Source of the DNA: an uncultured Verrucomicrobiota bacterium
GTDB taxonomy: Bacteria > Verrucomicrobiota > Kiritimatiellia > RFP12 > UBA3636
Length of the DNA stretch: 47,951 nucleotides
Direction of reading: 5' to 3'
NCBI GenBank assembly: GCA_946534105.1
Contig: CAMNCG010000004.1
Coordinates: forward strand, 1 to 47,951
Shown here piece by piece: positions 24,411-32,889 of this stretch (the first letter of the stretch is position 1; the number at the start of each line of letters is the position of its first letter). Position numbers and translations under genes: made by a program. Below the pieces are notes generated by a model that saw only the letters and a program-made list of their open reading frames with translations, did not search any database and was not told the origin of the DNA.

Positions 24411-25595
24411 ATGAAGCCGAGCAACCCCTTCCTCGTCCGCGGCTACGCCGGCCCGGAGTTCTTCTGCGACCGGGCGGCCGAGACGGCCAGCCTCGTCTCG
24501 TCGATCGAGAACGACCGGGACGTGACGCTGATCGCCCCGCGGCGCTACGGCAAGACGGGGCTCGTCCACAACGTCTTCCACCGGTTGCGGGGCAGGATGC
24601 CGACCGTCTACGTCGACATCTTTCAGACCCGCTCGCTCGCCGATTTCACGCGTCTGTTCTCCTCCGCCGTCGCGGGCGCGCTCGACACGAGGCTCGAGCG
24701 CGCCGCCGCTGCCGCCGCGCGCTTCTTCAAGAGCTGCCGACCGACCCTTTCCGCCGGTCCGGACGGCTCCCCGTCGATCTCCTTCGACGTCGTCCCCTCC
24801 CGGGCGGAGGAGACGCTGGCCGAGACGTTTGCGTATCTCGCCCGGCGCGACCGCCGCGCCGTGATCGCGATCGACGAGTTCCAGCAGGTGCTCGAGTATC
24901 CGGAGCAGGGGACCGAAGCGCTGCTGCGCTCGCAAATCCAGTTCGTCCCCGGAGTCCGTTTCGTCTTCGCGGGCTCGCGCCAGCACCTGATGCGGGAAAT
25001 GTTCCTTTCCCCGAAGCATCCGTTCTACCAGAGCACGGACATCCTCTCGCTCGGTCCGATCGACCGCGCCGCCTACCTCGCCTTTGCGCGCCGCCACTTC
25101 CGCGCGGCTTCGCTGGAGCTTTCCCAGGAGGCCTTCTCCGCCCTCTACGACCGGTTCGGTGGCGTCACCTGGTATCTGCAGATGGTCCTCAACCGGCTCT
25201 GGGCCCGACGGCGCGACGTGGAGTCCCCCGCGGCGATCGAGGAGGTCGTCTCCGAACTCCTCGAAACCCGCGCCCTCGAATACAACGACCTGCTGCGGTC
25301 CCAGCCGCCGTCCTCGCAGGCGGTCCTGCGCGCCCTCGCCGCGGAGGGGACCGTCGCCGAACCGACTTCCGGCGCCTTCATCGCGCACTGCGGGCTCGGC
25401 GCCGCCTCCACGGCGGCCTCGGCGCTGGAAGCGCTCCGCCGGCTGGATCTAGTCTACGAAACTCCGGCCGGTTGGATCGTCTACGACCGCTTCTTCGGCG
25501 AGTGGCTCGCCCGTTTCGCCCCGCCTTCCCCGCTCCCGCGCAAACGCGCCGCGCCGCGCTCCCGCTCCAAACGCCCCCGAAGGGACATTCCATGA
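24411..25595 (+). CDS. AAA-family P-loop ATPase
   Basis: MKPSNPFLVRGYAGPEFFCDRAAETASLVSSIENDRDVTLIAPRRYGKTGLVHNVF (Walker A-like), RAVIAIDEFQQV (Walker B), FVFAGSRQHLM (sensor). Confidence 0.88.
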   Translation: MKPSNPFLVRGYAGPEFFCDRAAETASLVSSIENDRDVTLIAPRRYGKTGLVHNVFHRLRGRMPTVYVDIFQTRSLADFTRLFSSAVAGALDTRLERAAAAAARFFKSCRPTLSAGPDGSPSISFDVVPSRAEETLAETFAYLARRDRRAVIAIDEFQQVLEYPEQGTEALLRSQIQFVPGVRFVFAGSRQHLMREMFLSPKHPFYQSTDILSLGPIDRAAYLAFARRHFRAASLELSQEAFSALYDRFGGVTWYLQMVLNRLWARRRDVESPAAIEEVVSELLETRALEYNDLLRSQPPSSQAVLRALAAEGTVAEPTSGAFIAHCGLGAASTAASALEALRRLDLVYETPAGWIVYDRFFGEWLARFAPPSPLPRKRAAPRSRSKRPRRDIP

Positions 25596-25828
25596 AGGAA
25601 TTCCTCCCCATCCTCCTCGCCACGCTGCGCCTGGCCTCCGCTCTCCAAGCGGAGGAGCCGGCACCCGCATCCGTGGCGCCTGAATTCACGCGGAGTTCGC
25701 GGAGTCCCGATCTCACGCGGAGTTTGCGGAGTCCGCGGAGGTTGGCTCCCCCGGACAAGAGGGACGAGCGGGACGAGCGGCCCGGGGACAGCAGGGACTT
25801 CCGGGACAGCCGTCCCCATCGTCTCTAG
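25592..25828 (+). CDS. Small hypothetical ORF, low-complexity and repeat-rich; may be a gene remnant
   Basis: MKEFLPILLATLRLASALQAEEPAPASVAPEFTRSSRSPDLTRSLRSPRR...; 4-bp overlap with the upstream ATPase; short tandem words (cacgcggagt..gcggagt; gggacgagc x2). Confidence 0.3.
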   Translation: MKEFLPILLATLRLASALQAEEPAPASVAPEFTRSSRSPDLTRSLRSPRRLAPPDKRDERDERPGDSRDFRDSRPHRL

Positions 25829-25851
25829 CCCAGATTGGAGGGGATTCGATT

Positions 25852-25936
25852 CGCCCATTTTTTCGTTTGAAATCGTCTAAATTTCACTCATCTTTTCGGG
25901 ACGGCATTCATTCAGTTCGCTCATTTTTTCGGGTTT
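25852..25936 (+). repeat. Three phased direct repeats CRCYCATYTTTTCG (starts 25852, 25885, 25919)
   Basis: cgcccattttttcgtttg, cactcatcttttcgggac, cgctcattttttcgggtt; spacing 33 and 34 nt. Confidence 0.75.
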
Positions 25937-25939
25937 CCC

Positions 25940-25968
25940 TTGCTTTTGTGGATGCGACGTGGTAGAAT
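25940..25968 (+). promoter_or_regulatory. Promoter TTGCTT-17-TAGAAT upstream of the ATPase at 25989
   Basis: TTGCTT 25940-25945, TAGAAT 25963-25968. Confidence 0.6.
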
Positions 25969-25988
25969 GTCCGCCCATTGGAAAGCAC

Positions 25989-27335
25989 ATGAACTACCTT
26001 CGGCGGAAAATGGATGACCGGCTTCTGGGCTGGAAACGCGACGAGCGGCGGCTGCCGCTTGTCGTGCAAGGTGCCCGTCAGGTCGGAAAGACCGAGTCGA
26101 TCCGGACGTTCGCCCGTGCCAACTACACCCGGTTCGTGGAGATCAACTTCGCGGAGGATCCCCGCTTCCGCGAGGTCGTGCAGGATGGCTATGCGACGCG
26201 GGACGTCCTTCGCAATCTGACGAGGATCGAGCCCGAGCTCCGCCTCGAACCCGGGCGGACGCTCCTCTTCTTCGACGAGATCCAGGAGTTTCCCGACATC
26301 GCTTCCACCTTGAAGTTCTTCGCGCAGGACGGGCGCTTCGACGTCATCTGCAGCGGATCGCTTCTAGGCGTTCACTACAAACGGATATCCCATGTCGGCG
26401 TCGGCTACAAGACCGAGCTGACGATGGAGTCAATGGACTTCGAAGAGTTCCTCTGGGCGCGCGGATACCAGGCGGACTTCATCGAAGACATGCTCGGCCG
26501 TATCGTCGCGCGCAAGCCCCTCGGCCCCGTCGAGACGACCGCCCTGTCGCGGCTCTTTCTGGACTATTGCGTCCTCGGCGGCATGCCGGCGGCCGTGTCC
26601 CGTTATTTCGAGAACGGCACCTTCGAAGGGGTGCTTGACATCCAGCGCGGCATCGTCGCGGACTACAAGGACGACATGCGCAAGTATGCTGAGGGTGTCG
26701 ACCAGGCCCGGATTCTCAACGTGTTCAACCGAATTCCCGTCCAACTCGCCGCCGAAAACAAGAAGTTCCAGATTTCAAAGGTCGCCAGGGACGCCCGGTT
26801 CAAGGACTACCGCGGCTGCATCGACTGGATCTGCGACGCCGGCATCGCCCGCCGGTGCCACTGCCTTTCGTTTCCGGCCTCGCCGCTCCGCGGCAACTTC
26901 GACCCGGACCGCTTCAAGCTCTACATGGCGGACACCGGCCTCCTCGTTTCTCTCCTCGACGACGAAACGCAGCGGGACGTTCGCGCCAACCGCAACCTCG
27001 GCGGCTACAAGGGCGGTCTCTTCGAGAACATCGTCGGGGAGGCTCTAGCAAAGCAGGGCTACGACCTGTTCTACTACAAGCGCGAAGACTCCACGCTCGA
27101 GGAGGACTTTTTCGTCCGCGCCGGCGACAACGTTGTCCCCGTCGAGGTCAAGTCCACGCAGGGGCGGAGCAAATCGCTCCGGACGCTGATCAACAGCGAC
27201 CACTACCCGGATATCCGCTGGGGCGTGAAGTTCACGGCTGGCAACGTCGGCTTCGAAAACCGAATCCTCACGATACCCTACTACACCGCCTTCCTCCTGC
27301 GAAGGATCCTTGAACGCGGAACCCCTTCCCCATGA
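25989..27335 (+). CDS. AAA_14/DUF4143-family ATPase
   Basis: MNYLRRKMDDRLLGWKRDERRLPLVVQGARQVGKTESIRTFARANYTRFVEINFAEDP; TLLFFDEIQEFPDIASTLKFFAQDGRFDVICSGSLLGV; C-terminal DFFVRAGDNVVPVEVKSTQGRSKSL nuclease-fold-like motif. Confidence 0.92.
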   Translation: MNYLRRKMDDRLLGWKRDERRLPLVVQGARQVGKTESIRTFARANYTRFVEINFAEDPRFREVVQDGYATRDVLRNLTRIEPELRLEPGRTLLFFDEIQEFPDIASTLKFFAQDGRFDVICSGSLLGVHYKRISHVGVGYKTELTMESMDFEEFLWARGYQADFIEDMLGRIVARKPLGPVETTALSRLFLDYCVLGGMPAAVSRYFENGTFEGVLDIQRGIVADYKDDMRKYAEGVDQARILNVFNRIPVQLAAENKKFQISKVARDARFKDYRGCIDWICDAGIARRCHCLSFPASPLRGNFDPDRFKLYMADTGLLVSLLDDETQRDVRANRNLGGYKGGLFENIVGEALAKQGYDLFYYKREDSTLEEDFFVRAGDNVVPVEVKSTQGRSKSLRTLINSDHYPDIRWGVKFTAGNVGFENRILTIPYYTAFLLRRILERGTPSP

Positions 27336-27456
27336 AAAAAGTCTACGTCGCCCGTCTCGCGGCCTCGCACGGCGCGCCCGCGCCGGCTTCGACCGTATGG
27401 CGCGGCTCCGCCGCGCGGAAGTCCAACTTCCGCACCAACGCAGAACGGGGTCAACC

Positions 27457-28422
27457 ATGAATTGTGCGCCAATCCTCCTGCTCGGCTTCAACCGGCCCGA
27501 ACTCCTCCGCGGACTCGTGGCGATTCTCGCCAAAGTCCGCCCTCCGAAAATCTACCTTGCGGTGGACGGACCGCGTTCCGACCGTCCGGGCGAAGCGGAG
27601 AAGTGCGCCGCGTGCGCGGCGGTCGCGGAAGCGATCAACTGGCCCTGCGAGGTGAAGAAGCTCGTCCGGGAGAAGAACCTCGGCTGCCGTCTCGGCGTCT
27701 CGGGCGCGATCGACTGGTTCTTCTCGCAGGAGGAGGAGGGCATCATCCTCGAGGACGACTGCTGGCCCGATCCGTCTTTCCTCCGCTTTGCGACGGAGCT
27801 CCTCGAACGCTACCGCGACGACGAGCGCGTGGGAATGATTTCCGGAAACAACCATTACGGATTCATGTCCGAACCGAAGGCGTCCTACCGGTTCACGAAC
27901 TTCGTCCTGATCTGGGGCTGGGCGACGTGGCGCCGCGCATGGAAACTGAACCAGCCCGATCCGGAAGCGTTTCGTGCCACGGGGCCCGACATCATCCGCA
28001 AGGCAAACCGGACTCGACGGATGAGAACAATGTATGGCCGGTTCCTAAAGGATGTCTTGGACACCCGGTCTACGTGGGACGTTCCATGGATGCTATCCTT
28101 GCAGGAAGCCGGACTGCTGTCTGTCATGCCTCGCGGCAATCTTGTTGTCAACCGCGGATACGGACAGGGTGGAACGCACACGGATGGATTCTCCTACGAC
28201 CAGTATCTCCACTCAACAGCTTTCGAAATGCCCTTCCCGCTTGTCCACCCCGACACGGTCGCACGCGATGTCGAGGCGGACCGGCTCTACGAGCTTCGCT
28301 CCTTCGCATGGCTGCCACGCATCCTGACCGTTGTCGGCTTGAAACTCGGCATGCTCGGCCGTGCCGTCGCCGACTCCGCGCATCCGGTTGAACGCGCCTT
28401 CCCTGCGTTGTTCCGGTTGTAA
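27457..28422 (+). CDS. Glycosyltransferase (HlpA/GT2-like)
   Basis: MNCAPILLLGFNRPELLRGLVAILAKVRPPKIYLAVDGPRSDRPGE...GIILEDDCWPDPSFLRFATELLERY...LIWGWATWRRAW. Confidence 0.88.
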   Translation: MNCAPILLLGFNRPELLRGLVAILAKVRPPKIYLAVDGPRSDRPGEAEKCAACAAVAEAINWPCEVKKLVREKNLGCRLGVSGAIDWFFSQEEEGIILEDDCWPDPSFLRFATELLERYRDDERVGMISGNNHYGFMSEPKASYRFTNFVLIWGWATWRRAWKLNQPDPEAFRATGPDIIRKANRTRRMRTMYGRFLKDVLDTRSTWDVPWMLSLQEAGLLSVMPRGNLVVNRGYGQGGTHTDGFSYDQYLHSTAFEMPFPLVHPDTVARDVEADRLYELRSFAWLPRILTVVGLKLGMLGRAVADSAHPVERAFPALFRL

Positions 28423-28535
28423 TCACTTGCCATCCCTCCGCATTATTGCGAAGTGTTGCATCTTCCCCGGAATCCGGCGAATTCAACCACGGCCATCATC
28501 GAGAAAATCCGCGAATAGGTAGCGGAGCGAACGGA

Positions 28536-29750
28536 TTAGGACGGTTGCTCTTGGCGTGCGAAGCCAACTGCAATCCGATGTCTGGCTCGAATGAAGGCGA
28601 GATATTTGTCGCAGGAATGCCCATCTTCGTATTCGATGAGATCACGGGCCCGTTTCCCGCACTGATTGCGGGCTTCGTCGAAACGGGAAATCGCATCGCA
28701 TAGTTCGTCGAACGTCTTCGACACGACGCCGAACCGGATGTCGGCGATGTCGGCGACAAGACCGGAGTCTTCCTTCGTGTAGTATTCGTAGTCATAGACG
28801 AAATGGAACACGGGCTTTCCCTGAAGGAAGAAGGGAACAACGCTGCTTGAATAGTCGGAAACGATGGCGTCGGCCGCCAGCCAGAGTTCGTGCGGCTCGA
28901 TGGCCTTCGCCGCCGGCCCGGCGATTGAAAAGACATGTCCGTCGCTTTCTGGATTGAGACCGGTGATACGATTCGGATGAAGCTTCTCGACTATTACGGC
29001 TCCGATTGTGTCCAGTACCGCGTCCAGCTTTTTCCGTTCGTCGGCGGAGGCGTCCCGGAAGGAATAGTTCTTTTCGGACAGATGGCGAAACGTCGGCGCG
29101 TAGACGATCCATTTCCGGTCGGAAGGCAGCCCGAATGCCGTGGCGAACTTCTGGCGGAGTGAAGCGATCAGCGCGGCTTTGTCCTTGTTCGCGAGAATGA
29201 AGTCGAGCGTGGTCGAACCGAAGGGCAGCGTAGGTGATTTGAAAGAGCCGGGAAACCCTGCGAGAGTGTTTTGGCTTTGCCACTCGCTGGGCATAACTAG
29301 GTAAGGCGGGTTATGGAGCAAACGAGACAGCGGGCTGAACTTGCCCTTTTTCCATCCAGGGCACATTTCTCCAACCTGCTTGAGCGCGATCCCGTGACAG
29401 GTGTCGATCTGGAGGGAATTACCCCAGATTGCAACGAGGGCGATGTCGTTCGGAGAATGGCTGAAAACCCAGGTCTTTGCCGTTAGTGCGTGCCACAGGC
29501 CGAGCGGCGAATGCCGAACCGCGAACGAAGCATTAGGGGGGAGTGTAGGAAGCGTCTTCGTAACGGGCCGCTTTCCAATCCAGACGACGCGGAACTCCGG
29601 ATGCTTGAAAAAGAACTCGAAGAGGTATTTTGGATTATCCGCATAACTGTTCCCATGCCAGGCGCCGAAGACAATCTTTCTCCGAAATCGTGGGAAAAGA
29701 TGTCCGAGAGCCAGAAAAGCGAGATTGATCAGGTCCTTGATTGTTCTCAT
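28536..29750 (-). CDS. CDP-glycerol glycerophosphotransferase-family protein
   Basis: KIVFGAWHGNSYADNPKYLFEFF...IDTCHGIALKQVG...IVYAPTFRH...LWLAADAIVSDYSSSVVPFFLQGKPVFHFVYDYEYY; Glyphos_transf-like signature. Confidence 0.85.
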   Translation of the reverse strand: MRTIKDLINLAFLALGHLFPRFRRKIVFGAWHGNSYADNPKYLFEFFFKHPEFRVVWIGKRPVTKTLPTLPPNASFAVRHSPLGLWHALTAKTWVFSHSPNDIALVAIWGNSLQIDTCHGIALKQVGEMCPGWKKGKFSPLSRLLHNPPYLVMPSEWQSQNTLAGFPGSFKSPTLPFGSTTLDFILANKDKAALIASLRQKFATAFGLPSDRKWIVYAPTFRHLSEKNYSFRDASADERKKLDAVLDTIGAVIVEKLHPNRITGLNPESDGHVFSIAGPAAKAIEPHELWLAADAIVSDYSSSVVPFFLQGKPVFHFVYDYEYYTKEDSGLVADIADIRFGVVSKTFDELCDAISRFDEARNQCGKRARDLIEYEDGHSCDKYLAFIRARHRIAVGFARQEQPS

Positions 29751-29757
29751 TCTGTTT

Positions 29758-30735
29758 TCACGCAAGAGCAATTGATTCAAGCGCATTGAATGCCGCACCG
29801 CCCGTCACATCTGTGAGATTGTGAAACTGTACGATCTGTGAAGCTATGAGTCTGGGAAGAATGGAAGCGGGTTTATGATGGGGGGCGGCGCCGACGATTG
29901 CAACTCGTTTGCCAAGCGCGTCGGGATAGGGCCAGAAGGCGCCTCGGCCTTCGATGCCGTTCACGACGCCGACTGCCGGCACGCCGAGCGCAGCTGCGAG
30001 GTGGAGGGTCATCGTGTCGTTGGAGACGACCGCCTTGCAGGAGGAGACAAGACGGGCAAACTCGGAAAGTGACCGGTTTTGCGGCGCTTCAAAGGCTTCG
30101 AGTTCCGAAGGTAGCAGACTCGCCAGTTCGTTCCACCTACGCCGGGGCCAGCGCTTGGTCCAGTGGGAGGCGCCCGTGAAGAACATGACGCGGTTTGTTC
30201 GCGGTGGAGGATCCGGGATGTCAAACGATAGGGGGATATCGCAGGGTTCGCCGGTGAGGTCGGAAACAAGCGCGCGGTTCCGGAGGAAAACGAACGGCTC
30301 CGGACCCGGATTCACGAGCCGGGTGTACATCGAGGAGTCGAGACCGTCGGCACGGACGCCGACAACCTCCGGCGCGAGGCCGGCGACGAACTCGTCGAGG
30401 AGCGGATCGCGGCTGGGCTGGAGGGAGAGAACGAGGTCGTATCGGCCTGCGGTCAGTTTTTCGCGTAGGCGCGCCTGCGCCTTCGCCACGCGGCGGTGCC
30501 AGACGGCGCGGGGGAGGAGGTTCTCGTACCCCTTGCGGAACAGGTCGCCGCGCCGTTCGACCCAGAACCACTCGTCGGCGAGGTCCTTGTCAAAGGCCTC
30601 CGCGAGACCCCGCCACGCAGGATTGCCGAGAATCGTCCAGTGCGTGTCCGCGAAGCGCGCGGACCGGCGCAGCGCGTGCAGGGCGTTGCGGCAGAGAATC
30701 CAGTCGCCGATCGCGTCGAGACGGACGACGAGCAC
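29758..30735 (-). CDS. Glycosyltransferase family 9 (heptosyltransferase-like)
   Basis: VLVVRLDAIGDWILCRNALHALRR...CKAVVSNDTMTLHLAAALGVPAVGVVNG. Start placed at GTG 30735 because the upstream extension crosses a 22-bp palindrome and a UUCG hairpin; the ORF track start is 30828. Confidence 0.85.
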   Translation of the reverse strand: MLVVRLDAIGDWILCRNALHALRRSARFADTHWTILGNPAWRGLAEAFDKDLADEWFWVERRGDLFRKGYENLLPRAVWHRRVAKAQARLREKLTAGRYDLVLSLQPSRDPLLDEFVAGLAPEVVGVRADGLDSSMYTRLVNPGPEPFVFLRNRALVSDLTGEPCDIPLSFDIPDPPPRTNRVMFFTGASHWTKRWPRRRWNELASLLPSELEAFEAPQNRSLSEFARLVSSCKAVVSNDTMTLHLAAALGVPAVGVVNGIEGRGAFWPYPDALGKRVAIVGAAPHHKPASILPRLIASQIVQFHNLTDVTGGAAFNALESIALA

Positions 30736-30747
30736 GCGCTTTCGCTC

Positions 30748-30769
30748 GGCCCGCGCGCCCGCGCGGGCC
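30748..30769. repeat. REP-like palindrome variant ggcccgcgcg-cc-cgcgcgggcc
   Basis: 22-nt perfect palindrome related to the copies at 7583 and 17383. Confidence 0.6.
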
Positions 30770-30831
30770 GCCGATCCGGCTTCGGCCGGATGGTCCGTGG
30801 AGGAGGGAGGTGGGGCGTCGCCGATCAATTC

Positions 30832-30877
30832 GGGGAGGGGAGGAAAGGGGTTGAAAGGGTTGAAGGGGTTGAAGGGG
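30832..30877 (+). other. G-rich tract with ~9-bp repeats, G-quadruplex candidate
   Basis: ggggaggggaggaaaggggttgaaagggttgaaggggttgaaggggg: seven runs of at least 3 G with short loops. Confidence 0.6.
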
Positions 30878-30924
30878 GCAAGTGACGAGTGAAGAGAGGG
30901 GGAAGGAGAAAGGAGGAAGGGGGA

Positions 30925-31494
30925 TTAAGCGGAGGGGACGTTGAACGGCTCCCAATCGTCGGCGCCGTCGCAGAGGACCCGGAGGAGCCGGTGGTTGAGG
31001 TAGAGTTTTTCGCGGCCGGCAGGGATTTCGCGGAGGATGCCGGCTTCGGACAGCGCGTGGAGGTACCGGCCGGCGGTCTGCTGCCGGGCGACGCCGGCGT
31101 CGACAAGGTTCCGGATCCTGCAGTAGGGAAGCTTGAACAGGGTGTCGATCAACTCGTGGGAGTACAGCCGTCCTCCCAGCGCCTTGATCGCGATCTTCGT
31201 TTCGCCCATTAGGCGGACGACGACGCGGATTCGGTCCGCGGTCCACTCCGCCGTCCGCCGCACGGCCTCCATGAAATACAGCAGCATCGGTTCGTAGTTC
31301 CCCGTCGTCCGGACATCGCCCAGCGCGCGGTAGTACGCCCCCTTGTCGCGGACGATTTCGCCGCTGAGATAGAGAACGGGTTGCTCGAGCAGGCCCTCCT
31401 CTCCAGTTTTGCGACCTGTGGGCACAATAGCGGCAAATCGTTGTTTGGCGTCAGTGGGTTCATGGCGTGTCTTTGTGGAATGGAAATGATGCAC
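30925..31494 (-). pseudogene. C-terminal fragment of a Fic-family protein (catalytic HPFxxGNGR region missing)
   Basis: GLLEQPVLYLSGEIVRDKGAYYRALGDVRTTGNYEPMLLYFMEAVRRTAEWTADRI...RIRNLVDAGVARQQTAGRYLHALSEAGIL matches the Fic C-terminus plus wHTH; homology appears to start around 31395; no Fic motif upstream. Confidence 0.7.
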
Positions 31495-31608
31495 AATTAT
31501 GGATAAAAGTCAACAATGAAATCATTTTACGAACAACATACTTACAAATTTTAAAAATATAACTATGTTTTTACCATATTGTGATGGCATCACTGAATCG
31601 CGAAAACA

Positions 31609-31635
31609 TGCTTACAAAAATCGATTTTGTAAGCA
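31609..31635. promoter_or_regulatory. Inverted repeat TGCTTACAAAAATCGATTTTGTAAGCA in an AT-rich island
   Basis: 11-bp arms; a related half site acttacaaat lies at 31540-31549. Confidence 0.6.
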
Positions 31636-31710
31636 GGTGTCAAACAGGTCGATGGCGTTTTACTTCCCCATTTACTCACCCACTTGCTCCCCATGGATGG
31701 TTGCCAACAC

Positions 31711-31757
31711 AAAAAGATGAGCCATTTTGCGGATAGACATTACAAAAAGATGAGCCA
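31711..31757 (-). repeat. Two direct repeats AAAAAGATGAGCCA (starts 31711 and 31744, 33-nt period), reverse complement of the 25852-25936 motif
   Basis: Direct reading; minus strand TGGCTCATCTTTTTGT x2. Confidence 0.75.
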
Positions 31758-32016
31758 ATTTAGGCAACATCCGCGAGGAAGGGGGCGGCAGAGCGCGTCG
31801 CGCACCGCCTGCTCACCCGCGCTCACGAAGCCGCTCATGATCGCGAAGCCCCGGTCCGCGGCCCGCTCCATGCGCGCGACTACCGAAGCGATGTCGCGGA
31901 CCTGGCGCGAGATGCGGAGGGGAGCGGATTGTAGGCGATGTAGCGCTCGGTTGCGGCGATGAAGCGCCGGGAGAGGCTTGCGGGGAGGAGGCCGCCTCTG
32001 CTAGTATCCCCGCCCC

Positions 32017-32889
32017 GTGACCGCCATCGTCGTCCTCCACTACGAGCGCATCCCGCTCACGGCCGAATGCTGCAAGACTCTGGTCGCGCAGAAGGAGAAG
32101 GCGCGCATCATCGTGGTGGACAACGGTTCGCCCTCGCACGGCGAGGCGGAGCTGCGGGCCGCGCTGCCGCCGGAAGTCGAGGTGGTGCGCCTGCCGGGGA
32201 ACCGCGGCTTCGGCGGCGGCATGAACGCGGGGATGCGCCGGGCGCTCGAAGACCCCGCCACCGACTCGGTGCTTTTCCTCAACAACGACACGCGATGCCC
32301 GCCGGAGATGGTCGGCGCGATGCGCGCCGCGCTCGCCGCCGATCCGGCGACGGGGCTCGTGGGCTGCGACATGGAGGGCGCCGGCGGCGGCGAGTCCGCG
32401 CCCGCCGGATACCGAATCGGGCGCGTCTTCGGCTATCCGCGCCCGTGCCGGCCCGGCGAGGAGCCGGACTATCTTCAGGGTTCTTGCCTGCTTCTTCCTC
32501 GCGACGTTCTCGAAGCAACCGGCGGGTTTGACGAGGACTATCGCTTCTTCTTCGAGGACGCCGACCTCTCGCTCCGCGTGCGCAAGCTCGGGCGGCGCCT
32601 CGCGATCGCGCCGGGCGTGCGGATCTTCCACTACGGCTCGGCGACGATCGGCGCCCACGACGGCCGCAAGGCCGCGTGGTTCCGAGCGGGCCACCGCCTC
32701 TTCCTCCGGAAGTGGCGCTCCTTCCCGCGCCTGCGCGCCCTGCCCCCCTTCCTCGCGGCCCTGGCATGGCACCTCGCGCGCGGGCGCTTCGCTCTGGCGG
32801 CGGGCTCCTGGCGGGGCTACTTCGAGCCGTTGCCGAAAAGCGATTCGAAGAACGCCTCGAACCGCTCCGCGATTTCAGCCCAGGAGTAG
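32017..32889 (+). CDS. GT2 family glycosyltransferase (rhamnosyltransferase-like)
   Basis: MTAIVVLHYERIPLTAECCKTLVAQKEKARIIVVDNGSPSHGE...LPGNRGFGGGMNAGMRRAL...VLFLNNDTRCPPEMVGAM. Confidence 0.9.
   Translation: MTAIVVLHYERIPLTAECCKTLVAQKEKARIIVVDNGSPSHGEAELRAALPPEVEVVRLPGNRGFGGGMNAGMRRALEDPATDSVLFLNNDTRCPPEMVGAMRAALAADPATGLVGCDMEGAGGGESAPAGYRIGRVFGYPRPCRPGEEPDYLQGSCLLLPRDVLEATGGFDEDYRFFFEDADLSLRVRKLGRRLAIAPGVRIFHYGSATIGAHDGRKAAWFRAGHRLFLRKWRSFPRLRALPPFLAALAWHLARGRFALAAGSWRGYFEPLPKSDSKNASNRSAISAQE

Noticed and set aside
25592-25828. Small ORF as a confident secreted peptide gene
   Set aside because: Most of it is composed of short tandem DNA words and Arg/Asp low complexity; listed only at low confidence.
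31500-31680. AT-rich island as an insertion sequence or integrative element
   Set aside because: No transposase or integrase ORF and no terminal repeats/target duplication seen; kept only as a possible operator/foreign-DNA patch.
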